Shown here piece by piece: positions 22,295 to 31,227 of a stretch of DNA of 39,575 nucleotides. The number at the start of each line of letters is the position of its first letter. The stretch's first letter is position 1. Below the pieces are notes generated by a model, which did no database searches, was not told the origin of the DNA, and was given only the letters and a program-made list of their open reading frames with translations. The translations under genes and the position numbers were made by a program. Source of the stretch: Streptomyces sp. DvalAA-14 (GTDB lineage Bacteria; Actinomycetota; Actinomycetes; Streptomycetales; Streptomycetaceae); contig NZ_FMCH01000239.1 in NCBI RefSeq assembly GCF_900091855.1, positions 1-39,575 on the forward strand. Reading direction: 5' to 3'.

Positions 22295-23941
22295 TCAGCG
22301 GCCCCCGTCCCCGTCGGGCGCGTGCGTCTCGCGCAGCCGCCCCTCGGACAATCGCAGCCAGCGGTTCACCCCGATCTCCGCGAGGAACCGCTCGTCGTGG
22401 CTGACCACCACGAAGGCGCCTTCGTAGGCGTTGAGCGCGCCCTCCAGACGCCCGACGCTCACCAGGTCGAGGTTGTTGGTCGGCTCGTCGAGCAGCAGGA
22501 GCTGCGGCGCGGGCTCGGCGCACAGGACGCAGGCCAAGGTGGCGCGCAGCCGCTCGCCGCCGGACAGCACGCCGACCGGCAGGTGCGCGCGGGCGCCGCG
22601 GAACAGGAAGCGGGCCAGCAGATTCATCCGCTCCGGCTCCGGCGTCGCGGGCGCGAAGGCCGCCAGGTTCTCGGCCACCGTCCGGCCGGGGTCCAGCAGG
22701 TCCAGGCGCTGGGACAGGTAGGCGACCCGGCCCTCGGCCCGCCGGGTGCCGCCGCCGGCCGGTTCCAGCTCGCCGCCGACCATCCGCAGCAAGGTGGACT
22801 TGCCGGCTCCGTTGGGACCGGTCAGCGCGATGCGTTCGGGCCCGCGGATCGCCAGGTCCGCGCCCTGGCCGGCGAACAGGGCGCGGCCGCCCCGGCTGAT
22901 CCGCAGCCGCTCGCCGAGGAAGACGGTGCGGCCGGCCGGGACGTGCGTCCCGGGCAGTTCCAGCGCGATCTGCTGCTCGTCGCGTACGGCCCGGCCGGCC
23001 GCGTCGAGCCGTGCCTCGGCCTGGCTGACCCGCGCCGCGTGGGTCTCGCTCGCCTTTCCGGCCGACTCCTGGGCGCCCCGCTTCATGGTGCCGGCGAAGA
23101 TCTTCGGCAGGCCGGCGTCCTTGAGGTTGCGCGCGGCGTTGCTCGCCCTGCGGGCGGCGCGCTCCCGGGCCTGCTGCATCTCCCGCTTCTCCCGCTTGAC
23201 CTCCTGCTCGGCGCTGCGGACGTTCTTGGCGGCCACGTCCCGCGCCGCCCGTACCGCCTCCTGGTAGGCGCTGAAGTTCCCGCCGTAGGACCGCAGGTCG
23301 CCCCGGTCGAGTTCGGCGATGCGGTCCATCCGGTCCAGCAGGGCCCGGTCGTGGCTGACCAGCAGCAGGCAGCCGGTCCAGTCCTCGATGGCGCCGTGGA
23401 GTGTGCGGCGGGCGTCCAGGTCGAGGTTGTTGGTCGGCTCGTCCAGCAGCAGGACGTCGGGCTGTTTCAGCAGCTGCGCCGCCAGGCCGAGGGAGACGGC
23501 CTGGCCGCCGCTGAGGGTGTCCAGCCGCCGGGTCAGCCGGAGGTCGGCCAGGCCGAGCCGGTCCAGCTGGGCGCGGGTGCGCTCCTCGATGTCCCAGTCG
23601 TCGCCGATGGCGGCGAAGTGCTCCTCGCCGGTGTCGCCGGACTCGATGGCGTCCAGTGCGCTGATGACCGGGGCGATGCCCAGGACCTCCGCGACCATCA
23701 GGTCCCCGGCCAGCGGCAGGCTCTGCGGGAGGTAGCCGGCCGGCCCCCGGACGGACACCGAGCCGCCGCCGGGCCGGTACTCGCCGGCGATCAGCTTGAG
23801 CAGGGTGCTCTTGCCGGCGCCGTTCGGCGCGACCAGGCCGGTGCGGCCGGCGCCCACGGTGAAGGAGAGGTCCTGGAAGACCGGGGTGCCGTCCGGCCAG
23901 GAGAAGGAGAGGTTCGAGCAGACGATGAACGCGTCGGACAT
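22295..23941 (-). CDS. ABC-F family ATPase
   Basis: This 548-residue soluble protein has two ATPase domains and no membrane part. Domain 1: Walker A APNGAGKST (38-46), signature LSGGQ, Walker B LLLDEPTNNLDLD. Between the domains is a charged linker rich in Arg, Lys and Glu (EVKREKREMQQARERAARR), the coiled-coil P-site tRNA-interaction motif. Domain 2: GPNGAGKST, LSGGERLR, LLLDEPTNNLDL. ABC-F proteins act on the ribosome, as translation factors or by displacing antibiotics. ATG 23941 (MSDAFIVCSNLSFSW) is chosen because homologous proteins begin there; the frame is open to GTG 24025. I cannot tell resistance from housekeeping function. Confidence 0.92.
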   Translation of the reverse strand: MSDAFIVCSNLSFSWPDGTPVFQDLSFTVGAGRTGLVAPNGAGKSTLLKLIAGEYRPGGGSVSVRGPAGYLPQSLPLAGDLMVAEVLGIAPVISALDAIESGDTGEEHFAAIGDDWDIEERTRAQLDRLGLADLRLTRRLDTLSGGQAVSLGLAAQLLKQPDVLLLDEPTNNLDLDARRTLHGAIEDWTGCLLLVSHDRALLDRMDRIAELDRGDLRSYGGNFSAYQEAVRAARDVAAKNVRSAEQEVKREKREMQQARERAARRASNAARNLKDAGLPKIFAGTMKRGAQESAGKASETHAARVSQAEARLDAAGRAVRDEQQIALELPGTHVPAGRTVFLGERLRISRGGRALFAGQGADLAIRGPERIALTGPNGAGKSTLLRMVGGELEPAGGGTRRAEGRVAYLSQRLDLLDPGRTVAENLAAFAPATPEPERMNLLARFLFRGARAHLPVGVLSGGERLRATLACVLCAEPAPQLLLLDEPTNNLDLVSVGRLEGALNAYEGAFVVVSHDERFLAEIGVNRWLRLSEGRLRETHAPDGDGGR

Positions 23942-24199
23942 GCGGAGGCCCTCGGGTGTGGGGCCGGGCACGCCGAAGCGGCCGCCCGGCGGGATGCGGG
24001 GAAGGGGGTACGACGAGACGGCCACCGCGGCGGCGCTGCCGATGCGCCTGCCGGTGGCCGGTCACCTGCCGGAATCACCCGGAGATGTCGTCGTCACCCG
24101 CCATGTCCCGCACCCCTGTCCTGCTGTGGTCCGTGCCCTGCCGTGCCGCTCGTCGCGCGGAGCTCCGTGATCACGCGCGATCCGTCCAGGATAGGAGAT

Positions 24200-25078
24200 C
24201 TACTCCGCGCGGCGCGAGCGGGAATCGCCCGCGTTCCGGCGCCTGCGCCACAGCACCAGCGGCGCCGCGCCGGCCAGTCCGACGGCGCCCGGGGCGACGG
24301 CGGACACGGCGGAGGCGCTGTTGATGCCCGACTGGCCGAAGGTGGCGGGCACCGGCAGGGTCGCCCAGCGGGTGACGGGCCAGGCGACGACCACCGCGCG
24401 GCCGACGACATCGCCGACCGGGACGAAGCCGCCGTTCTTGTCCTGCTGGTGGTAGCGCGAGTCGAGCGAGTCCTGGCGGTGGTCGCCCATCACCCAGATC
24501 TTTCCCTTGGGCACGGTGACGTCGAACTGCCCGCCCTGGTTGCCGCCGGGATCGACGCTGCAGGGGGTGTTGCCGGGGTAGACATACGGCTCCGCCAGCG
24601 GTTTGCCGTTCACCTCGACCGGCCCGGTGCCCTCGCACCGGACGGTGTCACCGCCGACCGCGATCACCCGTTTGATCAGGTCCCGCTCGCTGGCGGACGG
24701 CATCAGCCCGACGAAGCTGAGCGCCTTCTGCACCGGGTTGGCGTGCGGGGCCTGCTCGTCACCGAGCCAGTTGTCCGGGTCGTGGAAGACGACCACCTCG
24801 CCGCGCTCGGGCTGTGATCCGAACCACGGGGTCAGTTTGTCGACCAGCACCCGGTCGCCGACCTGCAGGGTGTTCTGCATCGATCCGGAGGGGATGGAGA
24901 ACGCCTGCACCAGGAAGGTCTTGACGAGCAGGGCGAGCACCAGGGCGATCAGGACCAGGATCGGCAGTCCTTCCACAAGGCGCGCTGCTTGCCGGGTCTG
25001 CCGTCCGGCACGTCTGCCGCCTCCTCGCCCTCGGCCCGCGCCGTCCCGTCCGTCCCGACCCCTGAATCCTTCACGCAC
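24200..25078 (-). CDS. lepB: Type I signal peptidase
   Basis: The 292-residue membrane protease removes signal peptides from exported proteins. After an Arg/Gly-rich cytoplasmic stretch (residues 1-35) there is a membrane helix (about 38-56), then the catalytic region: IPSGSMQNTL with Ser66 and RDLIKRVIAVGGD with Lys136. The box WVMGDHRQDSLDSRY is also present. A second hydrophobic segment near the C-terminus (AVAPGAVGLAGAAPLVLW) precedes a basic tail, as in several Streptomyces Sip proteins. GTG 25078 is the start; AAGGGA lies close upstream. The gene seems to stand alone; actinomycetes often have several paralogues. Confidence 0.94.
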   Translation of the reverse strand: MREGFRGRDGRDGAGRGRGGGRRAGRQTRQAARLVEGLPILVLIALVLALLVKTFLVQAFSIPSGSMQNTLQVGDRVLVDKLTPWFGSQPERGEVVVFHDPDNWLGDEQAPHANPVQKALSFVGLMPSASERDLIKRVIAVGGDTVRCEGTGPVEVNGKPLAEPYVYPGNTPCSVDPGGNQGGQFDVTVPKGKIWVMGDHRQDSLDSRYHQQDKNGGFVPVGDVVGRAVVVAWPVTRWATLPVPATFGQSGINSASAVSAVAPGAVGLAGAAPLVLWRRRRNAGDSRSRRAE

Positions 25079-25352
25079 GTTCCCTTGCTCGCGTCGTCGC
25101 CGGCTCGCGGGGCCGCGGCGGCCCCACTCCTACCAACGAACGAGAGTTCCGGACGGACCGGCCCGCCCCTCCGTCATCCGGTCGGCACCCCTGGTCAGCG
25201 TCCCGCCGGGCCCGGGGCGGACCGGATCCTGTGAAGTCGGGGCGGCGAAAAACTGATCATCTTCTGCTCCCATTAATGCCGTCTTCGCCGGGATGCCGGA
25301 CACGTTCCGTAGGTTTCGGGGCACCCCCCAACCCTCCAGGAGGCGTTGACCC

Positions 25353-27566
25353 ATGTCAGAACTGTCCCGCAGAGGCTTCCTCGGCGCGGCCACCGCGATC
25401 ACCGGTGCCGCCGCCATCGGCGCGACCGCCCCGGCCGCCGAGGCCGACACGGCCCACCAGCCGGACCCCAAGCCGAAGCAGAAGCTGCACCGCGATCTCC
25501 GCGACATCAAGCGGGTCGTCATCCTGATGCAGGAGAACCGCAGCTTCGACCACTACTACGGCTCGCTGCGCGGCGTCCGCGGTTTCGGCGACCGGTCCAC
25601 GACCACCCTGCCCGGCGGGCTGTCGGTCTTCGAGCAGCCCACCTCGACGCCCGGCGAGCCGATCACCGCGACGCAGTTCCCGTGGCGGCTGAGCGACGCG
25701 CCGGTCTCGGCCTACCCGGCCGGGCACCAGCCGCCGAGCTCCGAGGTGGGGGCGCAGAACTACGGCGGGACCGACCACAGCTGGGAGAGCCAGCACACCG
25801 CCTGGTACGGCGGTCTGATGAACGCCTGGTACGTCAGCAAGGGCGGCCCGACCACGCTGGGTTACCTGGACCGGCGGGACCTGCCCTTCCACTACGCCCT
25901 GGCCGACGCCTACACGATCGGCGACGCCTACCACTGCTCGGTACTCAGCGCGACCGGCCCGAACCGCACCTACCACTGGGGCGGCACGATCGACGCGGCG
26001 AACAAGTACAGCAGCTTCACCGCCTACAGCGGCGGCGACGAACTCGGCCGCAACCTGGCCTGGGAGTCCTACGCCGAGACGCTGCAGAAGGCCGGCGTCA
26101 GCTGGAAGGTCTACCAGGGCAGCGACAACTACGGCGACAACGGGGTGGAGTACTTCAAGAACTTCGCCCAGTTCGACCCCGGGCAGGGCGGTACGCCCGC
26201 GCCGGGCAACGTGCTGTACGACAACGGTGTCGCGATCGTGCCGGAGCCGAACGACCCGGAGACCGGCAACGCCGACAACCTGGCCCTGGCGCTGCGCAAG
26301 GACGTGCTGGCGGGCACCTTGCCGGAGGTCTCCTGGCTGGTGACGAACCAGCGGTTCTCCGAGCACCCGGACGGCGCCCCGACCGACGGCGCCTACTACG
26401 TGCACGAGGTGCTCAAGGCGCTCAACGCCGACCCGGACGTCTTCAACTCGACGCTGGTGATCATCAACTTCGACGAGAACGACGGCCAGTTCGACCACGT
26501 GCCGCCGCCGGTGCCCGCGCCCGGTGAGACGGACGAGTTCGTGGCCGGCACCGACCTGTCCAAGTACGGCTTCAACGCGCCGGTGCCGGTCGGGCTGGGC
26601 TTCCGGGTGCCGCTGCTGCTTGTCTCGCCCTGGACCCGCGGCGGCTGGGTGACCTCGGAGGTCTCCGACCACACCTCGGTCATCCAGTTCATGGAGAAGT
26701 GGAGCAGCGCGCTGGGCAAGCCCGCGATCTGCCCGAACATCAGCGACTGGCGCCGCCGGGTCTGCGGCGACCTCACCGGCGCCTTCGACTTCACCGCGCC
26801 GGTCTTCGGCCTGCCGAAGCTGCCCGACCTGGCCCCCATCGGCGAGCCGGCCGGCTACAACCCCCCGGTCACCACCAACGCGCTGCCCGAGCAGGAAACG
26901 GGCACCAAGCGGGCGCGGCCGCTGCCGTACCAGCCGAACGCCAACCTCACCGGTTTCAGCGCCGACCGCGGCGGCGCGGTCACCGCGAACCTGGCGTTCA
27001 GCAACTACGGGCCGCACGTGACCAGGGCGAGCCACTTCTCGGTCTACAACAACCTCGCCGGCGCCCCCGCGCTGACCGACTACCCGGCGAAGTTCCCGGG
27101 CCAGTACACGGTCGACGCCTCGCGCTCGCAGTCGCACCGGACCGTCGCCGGGACCGCGCCGGTCGGCGCGACGGCCGGCGACACCGCGTACGACATCACC
27201 GTCGTCGGACCGAACCGCTTCCTGCGGCACTTCACCGGCGACGTCGACGCGGCCGGCAAGTCCGCGCAGGCGCAGGCCCAGTACGCCGCGGACGGCCACG
27301 GCTCGCACGCCGGACTCGCGCTGGAACTGACGCTGACCAACACCGGGCAGCACGCGGTGACCTTCACGGTGACCTCCAACCACTACATCAAGGACCGCCC
27401 GGTCACTTACCACGTTGCCGCGCACGGGCACGCGACCCACACGGTCGACGCGCGGGCCAAGAGCGGCGGCTGGTACGACCTGTCGGTGACGGTGAGCGGT
27501 GACTCCTCCTGGTCGCGCCGCTACGTCGGCCACATCGAGGACGGTTCGGACAGCATCACCGGCTGA
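25353..27566 (+). CDS. Tat-exported phospholipase C (phosphocholine-specific type)
   Basis: The 737-residue secreted enzyme hydrolyses phospholipid head groups. It starts with a twin-arginine signal (SRRGFLG, residues 5-11) and an Ala-rich core with likely cleavage near residue 32. The catalytic domain has ENRSFDHYYG (61-70), TGPNRTYHWGG and DENDGQFDHVPPP, standard for the bacterial phospholipase C/acid phosphatase family. Two beta-rich C-terminal repeats (about 525-735) correspond to the PLC C-terminal domains seen in PlcH-like enzymes. AGGAGG precedes ATG. It is followed by an exceptionally long terminator hairpin. In Streptomyces such genes are often induced by phosphate limitation; a convincing PHO box is not seen here. 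Confidence 0.94.
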   Translation: MSELSRRGFLGAATAITGAAAIGATAPAAEADTAHQPDPKPKQKLHRDLRDIKRVVILMQENRSFDHYYGSLRGVRGFGDRSTTTLPGGLSVFEQPTSTPGEPITATQFPWRLSDAPVSAYPAGHQPPSSEVGAQNYGGTDHSWESQHTAWYGGLMNAWYVSKGGPTTLGYLDRRDLPFHYALADAYTIGDAYHCSVLSATGPNRTYHWGGTIDAANKYSSFTAYSGGDELGRNLAWESYAETLQKAGVSWKVYQGSDNYGDNGVEYFKNFAQFDPGQGGTPAPGNVLYDNGVAIVPEPNDPETGNADNLALALRKDVLAGTLPEVSWLVTNQRFSEHPDGAPTDGAYYVHEVLKALNADPDVFNSTLVIINFDENDGQFDHVPPPVPAPGETDEFVAGTDLSKYGFNAPVPVGLGFRVPLLLVSPWTRGGWVTSEVSDHTSVIQFMEKWSSALGKPAICPNISDWRRRVCGDLTGAFDFTAPVFGLPKLPDLAPIGEPAGYNPPVTTNALPEQETGTKRARPLPYQPNANLTGFSADRGGAVTANLAFSNYGPHVTRASHFSVYNNLAGAPALTDYPAKFPGQYTVDASRSQSHRTVAGTAPVGATAGDTAYDITVVGPNRFLRHFTGDVDAAGKSAQAQAQYAADGHGSHAGLALELTLTNTGQHAVTFTVTSNHYIKDRPVTYHVAAHGHATHTVDARAKSGGWYDLSVTVSGDSSWSRRYVGHIEDGSDSITG

Positions 27567-27630
27567 CCGGGCGGCATCCCGGTACAGCGCCCGTACGGCG
27601 CCCCGGCAGCCCGCACCGGCAGCACGCACC

Positions 27631-27673
27631 GACCGGCGCCGCCCGCCCCGACCCGGGGCGGGCGGCGCCGGTC
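27631..27673. terminator. Strong terminator, 20-bp perfect stem
   Basis: Arms 27631-27650 and 27654-27673 are exact reverse complements around a three-base loop (ACC). It lies between the phospholipase gene and the convergent small gene ending at 27703, so it can serve both. No U-tract. Confidence 0.8.
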
Positions 27674-27702
27674 GTGGCGCGGGAGCCGGCCCGGCCGCGG
27701 TG

Positions 27703-27912
27703 TCAGAGCCAGACGTCCGACCCGCCGCCGTGCCAGTCGATCAGCAGCGGGTCGTCCAGCCGCACCACGTCGGGATCCAGCCCGGCCCGCCGCAGGAACT
27801 CCAGTACGTCCCCGGGCCCGTAGGCCACGCCGAGGATCTCGCTGCCCACCCGGACCCGCCGGCCCACGCCGACGACCGGCTCCACCACCACGCGCGGTTT
27901 CGGCTGCCCCAT
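27703..27912 (-). CDS. Small protein, function unknown
   Basis: A 69-residue open frame starting MGQPKPRVVVEPVVGVGRR and ending in an acidic LIDWHGGGSDVWL tail. Codon third positions are strongly G/C, and the sequence has a plausible strand-helix-strand pattern with no signal peptide. Small proteins with a DP-LIxWxGGG-D-W ending are, as far as I recall, common in Streptomyces, but no function is known to me. It lies between a strong terminator and the divergent phosphatase gene. No good ribosome site precedes the ATG. Confidence 0.6.
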   Translation of the reverse strand: MGQPKPRVVVEPVVGVGRRVRVGSEILGVAYGPGDVLEFLRRAGLDPDVVRLDDPLLIDWHGGGSDVWL

Positions 27913-28086
27913 CAGGCCAGCATGACGGCACCGGCCCGGTCCCGCACCCGCTGGAACGGCCCCGGAGTCCGCGCGGTCACCTGTTCGAAGGGTGCGACCC
28001 CGTCCGGCGGGTGCCGGTGCCCAAGATGTGATGGTGTGGACCCGAACGGCGGCACTCGCGCGCAGGAGGGGCAGGAGGGAGACGAG

Positions 28087-29421
28087 GTGACCACGCAGCA
28101 GGGCGACGACTCCTTCGAGGTCGACCGGGCCGTGCAGGACGCCCTGGAGCGGCTCACCCTGGTCGCCAACGCCTCCGAGGCGCTGTCCAGCACGCTGGAG
28201 CTGGAGCCGGGCCTGCGGCGGCTGGCCCGGGTGCTGGTGCCGGCCCTGGGCGACTGGTGCGCCATCGACCTGCTGGAGGACGACGGCCGGCTGCGCCGCG
28301 TGGTGCTGGAGCACCGCGAGCCGGACGCCCTGCCCGCCGGCTTCCTCGAAGCGCTGCTGCCGGCCTCCGGCCCCGCCTCGCAGGCACCGCTGGCCCGCGC
28401 GCTGCGCGGAGCCGGGCCGCTGCGGCTGACCGACTTCCCCTCGCCCGGGCAGGCCGCGGACGCCCTGCACCGCATCGAACTGCGCACCTTCCAGCAGCTC
28501 GGCGCGCACAGCGCGATCCTGATCCCGCTGCGGGCCCGCCGCCGGGTGCTGGGGGTGCTGACGCTGGTCCGCACCGGGCCGGAGGAGGAGAACGACCGGC
28601 TGCAGCTGATCGAGGACCTGTCCCACCGCATCGCCATCACCGTCGACAACGCGCACCTGCACGCCCAGATCGCGCACACCGCCGAGCACCTGCAGCGCTC
28701 GCTGCTCCCGGACCTGCCGCACGACGGCCCGGTCGAGATCGCCGCGCGCTACGCCCCCGCCCGGGCGAGCGCGGAGGTCGGCGGCGACTGGTACGACGCC
28801 TTCCCCCTCCCGGACGGCGCCCTCACCCTGATCATCGGCGACGTCACCGGGCACGACCTGAAGGCCGCGGTGGCCATGAGCCAGATGCGCAACATGCTGC
28901 GCGGCATCGCCTGCGACCGCAAGGAACCCCCGGGCAAGATCCTCGCCCGGCTGGACGCCGCGAACGAGATCCTCTACCCCGGGCAGACCCTGACCTGCCT
29001 GTACAGCCTGCTCACCAAGCCCGAGACCGACGGCCACTGGCTGCTGGAGTACGCCGCGGCCGGGCATGTGGCGCCGCTGCTGGTCACCCGCGAGGGCGAC
29101 ACCCGCTTCCTGACCGGCGGGCGCAGCCTGCTGCTCGGGGTGTCCTCGGACACGCTGCGTCCCGACGCCACGGAGGTGCTGCCGCCGGAATCCACCGTGC
29201 TGCTGTACACCGACGGGCTGATCGAGCGCCGCACCGAGAACCTGGACGACAGCATGACGCGGCTGCGCCAGCACGCCGCCGCCCTGGCCCGGACGCCGCT
29301 GGAATCCTTCTGCGACGAGCTCATGGTGGGCCTGGGCGAGGCCAGCACCGACGACATCGCGCTGATCGCCGTCCGCATCCCTGCCGCGTTGTCCACCCCG
29401 TACACCGCCACGCCCGAATGA
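28087..29421 (+). CDS. GAF-domain PP2C/SpoIIE-type phosphatase
   Basis: This 444-residue cytoplasmic protein likely dephosphorylates a serine/threonine on an anti-sigma-factor antagonist. A helix near residues 10-35 is followed by a GAF sensor domain (about 30-185; WCAIDLLEDDGRLRRVVLEH, SAILIPLRARRRVLGVLTLV) and the SpoIIE domain (about 205-440) with metal-binding Asp in GGDWYDAF (Asp234) and IIGDVTGHD (Asp252), and DDIALIAVRI near the end. I chose GTG 28087 because GGAGGGA lies at optimal distance; GTG 28036 in the same frame lacks such a site. Partner switching genes are not adjacent. A terminator follows at 29468. Confidence 0.92.
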   Translation: MTTQQGDDSFEVDRAVQDALERLTLVANASEALSSTLELEPGLRRLARVLVPALGDWCAIDLLEDDGRLRRVVLEHREPDALPAGFLEALLPASGPASQAPLARALRGAGPLRLTDFPSPGQAADALHRIELRTFQQLGAHSAILIPLRARRRVLGVLTLVRTGPEEENDRLQLIEDLSHRIAITVDNAHLHAQIAHTAEHLQRSLLPDLPHDGPVEIAARYAPARASAEVGGDWYDAFPLPDGALTLIIGDVTGHDLKAAVAMSQMRNMLRGIACDRKEPPGKILARLDAANEILYPGQTLTCLYSLLTKPETDGHWLLEYAAAGHVAPLLVTREGDTRFLTGGRSLLLGVSSDTLRPDATEVLPPESTVLLYTDGLIERRTENLDDSMTRLRQHAAALARTPLESFCDELMVGLGEASTDDIALIAVRIPAALSTPYTATPE

Positions 29422-29467
29422 GCCGCCGGCCGGCGCGGTGACCGCGCGCGGCACGGCGCGCACGGCG

Positions 29468-29507
29468 GGGCCCCGGCTCCCACCGGCGGTGGTGGGAGCC
29501 GGGGCCC
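29468..29507. terminator. Strong bidirectional terminator, 17-bp perfect stem
   Basis: Arms 29468-29484 and 29491-29507 are exact complements with a six-base loop. It separates the convergent phosphatase and glycoside hydrolase genes. Confidence 0.8.
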
Positions 29508-29523
29508 GGGCCGGGACGGGGGC

Positions 29524-31227
29524 TCAGTCGGTGACGAGGCCGAACTGCTCCCAGGGCCCGATGGCGGTGCGGTTGGCGACCAGGGACGCGGCGCCGGCGT
29601 TCTCCGCGGTGACGTACATGCCGTTGACGACGGCCTTCAGGCTGACCGTGCCGTTGGAGTTGTGGATCAGCTGGAAGGTCTGCGCACTGCCGATGCTGGT
29701 CGCGTCGGCGATCAGCGGGGACGAACCGGCGGTGACGTAGCGGCTGTTGGCGTGCGCGCGCAGCGCGATGTTGCCGCCGCCGGCGTCGACCTGGTCGAAC
29801 TGCTCCCAAAGGCCGATGGCGGTGCGGTTGGCGATCAGCGCGGCGGCGCCGGCGTTCTCGGCGGTGACGTAGTCGTTGTTGACGCCCGCCCGCAGGGAGA
29901 TCACGCTGCCGGTGGCCGGCGTGGTGGGCGGTGTGGTGCCGCCGCCGGAGACGACGGGCTGGGTGGGGCGGGTGGCGGTGAGCGCGATCTGGCCCTTGAG
30001 CATCCTGCCGCCGTCGCCGGTCAGCCGCAGGTAGTAGTCCGAGGAGCAGGCGGTGCCGTCGTCGTCCAGGGCCAGGAAGCCGGAGTTGGTGGGCACCGAG
30101 GCCTGGGTCTCGGCGGTCTTGGCGATCTGGTTGCCCTCGTTGAACTCGTCGAACATCGAGATGTAGATGCCCTGCGCGCCGACCCGGACCATGTTGTAGA
30201 ACTGGCGCCACATGAAGTCGCCGTGGACGCGCTGGCGGGCGGAGACGTCGCCGGGCAGCACGCACGGCTGGTAGTCGATGCCGTGCGCGTTGCACTCGGC
30301 CTGGTCGCCCGTGTTGACGTTCTGGTAGTAGTTGTCGGAGTCGCCGACGTTGCCGATCGCCCCGACCATCCACGGCGAGATCATGTTGAACGCGTGGTAG
30401 ACGTCGCCGAAGCCGGTCCGCGTGCCCTGGCCGCCGGTCCGCCACTCCTTCGGGATGCCGCCGATGACGTAGCAGCCCTGGGACTTGAACCAGTTGATGA
30501 CGTCGAGGCAGGCGTCGGCGGTGAAGGGGTGGTTGTCGTCGTTGAAGCCGAAGCCCCAGATGCAGACGACCGGCTTGCCGTTCTGCGTCGCGTACTGCGC
30601 GGAGGCGGTGTGGGCCTTCATCTTGTTCGTCCAGTCCGTCTTGATCTCGGACTGCATGGTCGTCCAGCCGGACACGTCGTACATGATGTAGAACTTCACG
30701 CCGTGCGACTCGGCGGAGCTGCGCACCTTGGCCGCCATCGCGTCGCGGGTCGGGCCCTCGCCGCCGACCGGGTTGAAGCGCTGCAGGGCCGCGGTGTCGA
30801 CGCCGTACTGCTGCATCCACGAGAAGTGGGTGTCCACGGTCTGCTGGTCGTACGAGGAGAACAGCGTGGCGGGCTGGCCGTTGCCGAGGTTGGCGTACGC
30901 GGTCTGGTAGGTGTGGGTGTACTCGCGCATGTCCGGCCAGCACTTGATGCCGGTGTTGGACGGAGAGGGCGCCTGGCCCATGTCCTGCGCCCAGTGCCAC
31001 CAGCCGTTGATGGGGGCGCCGTCGCCCTTGGCGGCGAACCAGCCCTGGTACCCGACGGTGATCTTGCCGACGACGTCGCCCGCGGCGCTCGCCGACGGCG
31101 ACACCGAGGAGGTGGTGGCCGCCCGGGCGACGCCGAACGCTCCCAGCGCGGCGGCCGCCGTACCACCGGCGGCCGCGCCCAGGACCTTCCGCCGCGACCA
31201 GACCGACCTGCGATGCGACACAGACAT
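29524..31227 (-). CDS. Secreted GH71/99-like glycoside hydrolase with C-terminal fascin-like beta-trefoil
   Basis: The 567-residue protein has a Tat-type signal (WSRRKVLGAAAGG) ending near ARA. The catalytic part (about 45-425) begins KITVGYQGWFAAKGDG, with NGWWHWAQD, MYDVSGW, WGFGFNDDNHPF and MFDEFNEGNQ, features I associate with proteins annotated as glycoside hydrolase 71/99-like. A Thr/Pro linker (GGGTTPPTTP) leads to a three-lobed beta-trefoil: lobes 1 and 3 are nearly identical (YVTAENAGAA, ANRTAIG, WEQF), lobe 2 is diverged. Such a module may bind carbohydrate. ATG 31227 with GGGAG upstream is preferred over an earlier start that would bury the signal. The substrate is unknown; alpha-glucan or alpha-mannan would fit the families. 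Confidence 0.85.
   Translation of the reverse strand: MSVSHRRSVWSRRKVLGAAAGGTAAAALGAFGVARAATTSSVSPSASAAGDVVGKITVGYQGWFAAKGDGAPINGWWHWAQDMGQAPSPSNTGIKCWPDMREYTHTYQTAYANLGNGQPATLFSSYDQQTVDTHFSWMQQYGVDTAALQRFNPVGGEGPTRDAMAAKVRSSAESHGVKFYIMYDVSGWTTMQSEIKTDWTNKMKAHTASAQYATQNGKPVVCIWGFGFNDDNHPFTADACLDVINWFKSQGCYVIGGIPKEWRTGGQGTRTGFGDVYHAFNMISPWMVGAIGNVGDSDNYYQNVNTGDQAECNAHGIDYQPCVLPGDVSARQRVHGDFMWRQFYNMVRVGAQGIYISMFDEFNEGNQIAKTAETQASVPTNSGFLALDDDGTACSSDYYLRLTGDGGRMLKGQIALTATRPTQPVVSGGGTTPPTTPATGSVISLRAGVNNDYVTAENAGAAALIANRTAIGLWEQFDQVDAGGGNIALRAHANSRYVTAGSSPLIADATSIGSAQTFQLIHNSNGTVSLKAVVNGMYVTAENAGAASLVANRTAIGPWEQFGLVTD
29542..29616 (-). repeat. Intragenic repeat, trefoil lobe 3
   Basis: This 75-base stretch is nearly the same as 29797-29871, 255 bases away in the same reading frame. 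It encodes the YVTAENAGAA to WEQF segment of the third lobe. The high DNA identity suggests a recent duplication or gene conversion. Confidence 0.8.
29797..29871 (-). repeat. Intragenic repeat, trefoil lobe 1
   Basis: Partner of 29542-29616; same length and frame, with a limited number of base differences. It encodes the corresponding segment of the first trefoil lobe. Confidence 0.8.

Noticed and set aside
23942..24199. Antibiotic-sensing leader ahead of the ABC-F gene
   Set aside because: No short leader frame with a ribosome site and no clear alternative hairpins were found in the 258 bases.
25304..25325. PHO-box-like sequence upstream of the phospholipase gene
   Set aside because: GTTCCGTAGGT is followed by a unit with no resemblance to the repeat; too weak to call.
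25356..27629. A long minus-strand open frame antisense to the phospholipase gene
   Set aside because: It matches no family and is the mirror of a gene with strong catalytic motifs.
28036..28086. Earlier GTG start for the SpoIIE-type phosphatase
   Set aside because: No ribosome site precedes it, while GGAGGGA is ideally placed for GTG 28087.
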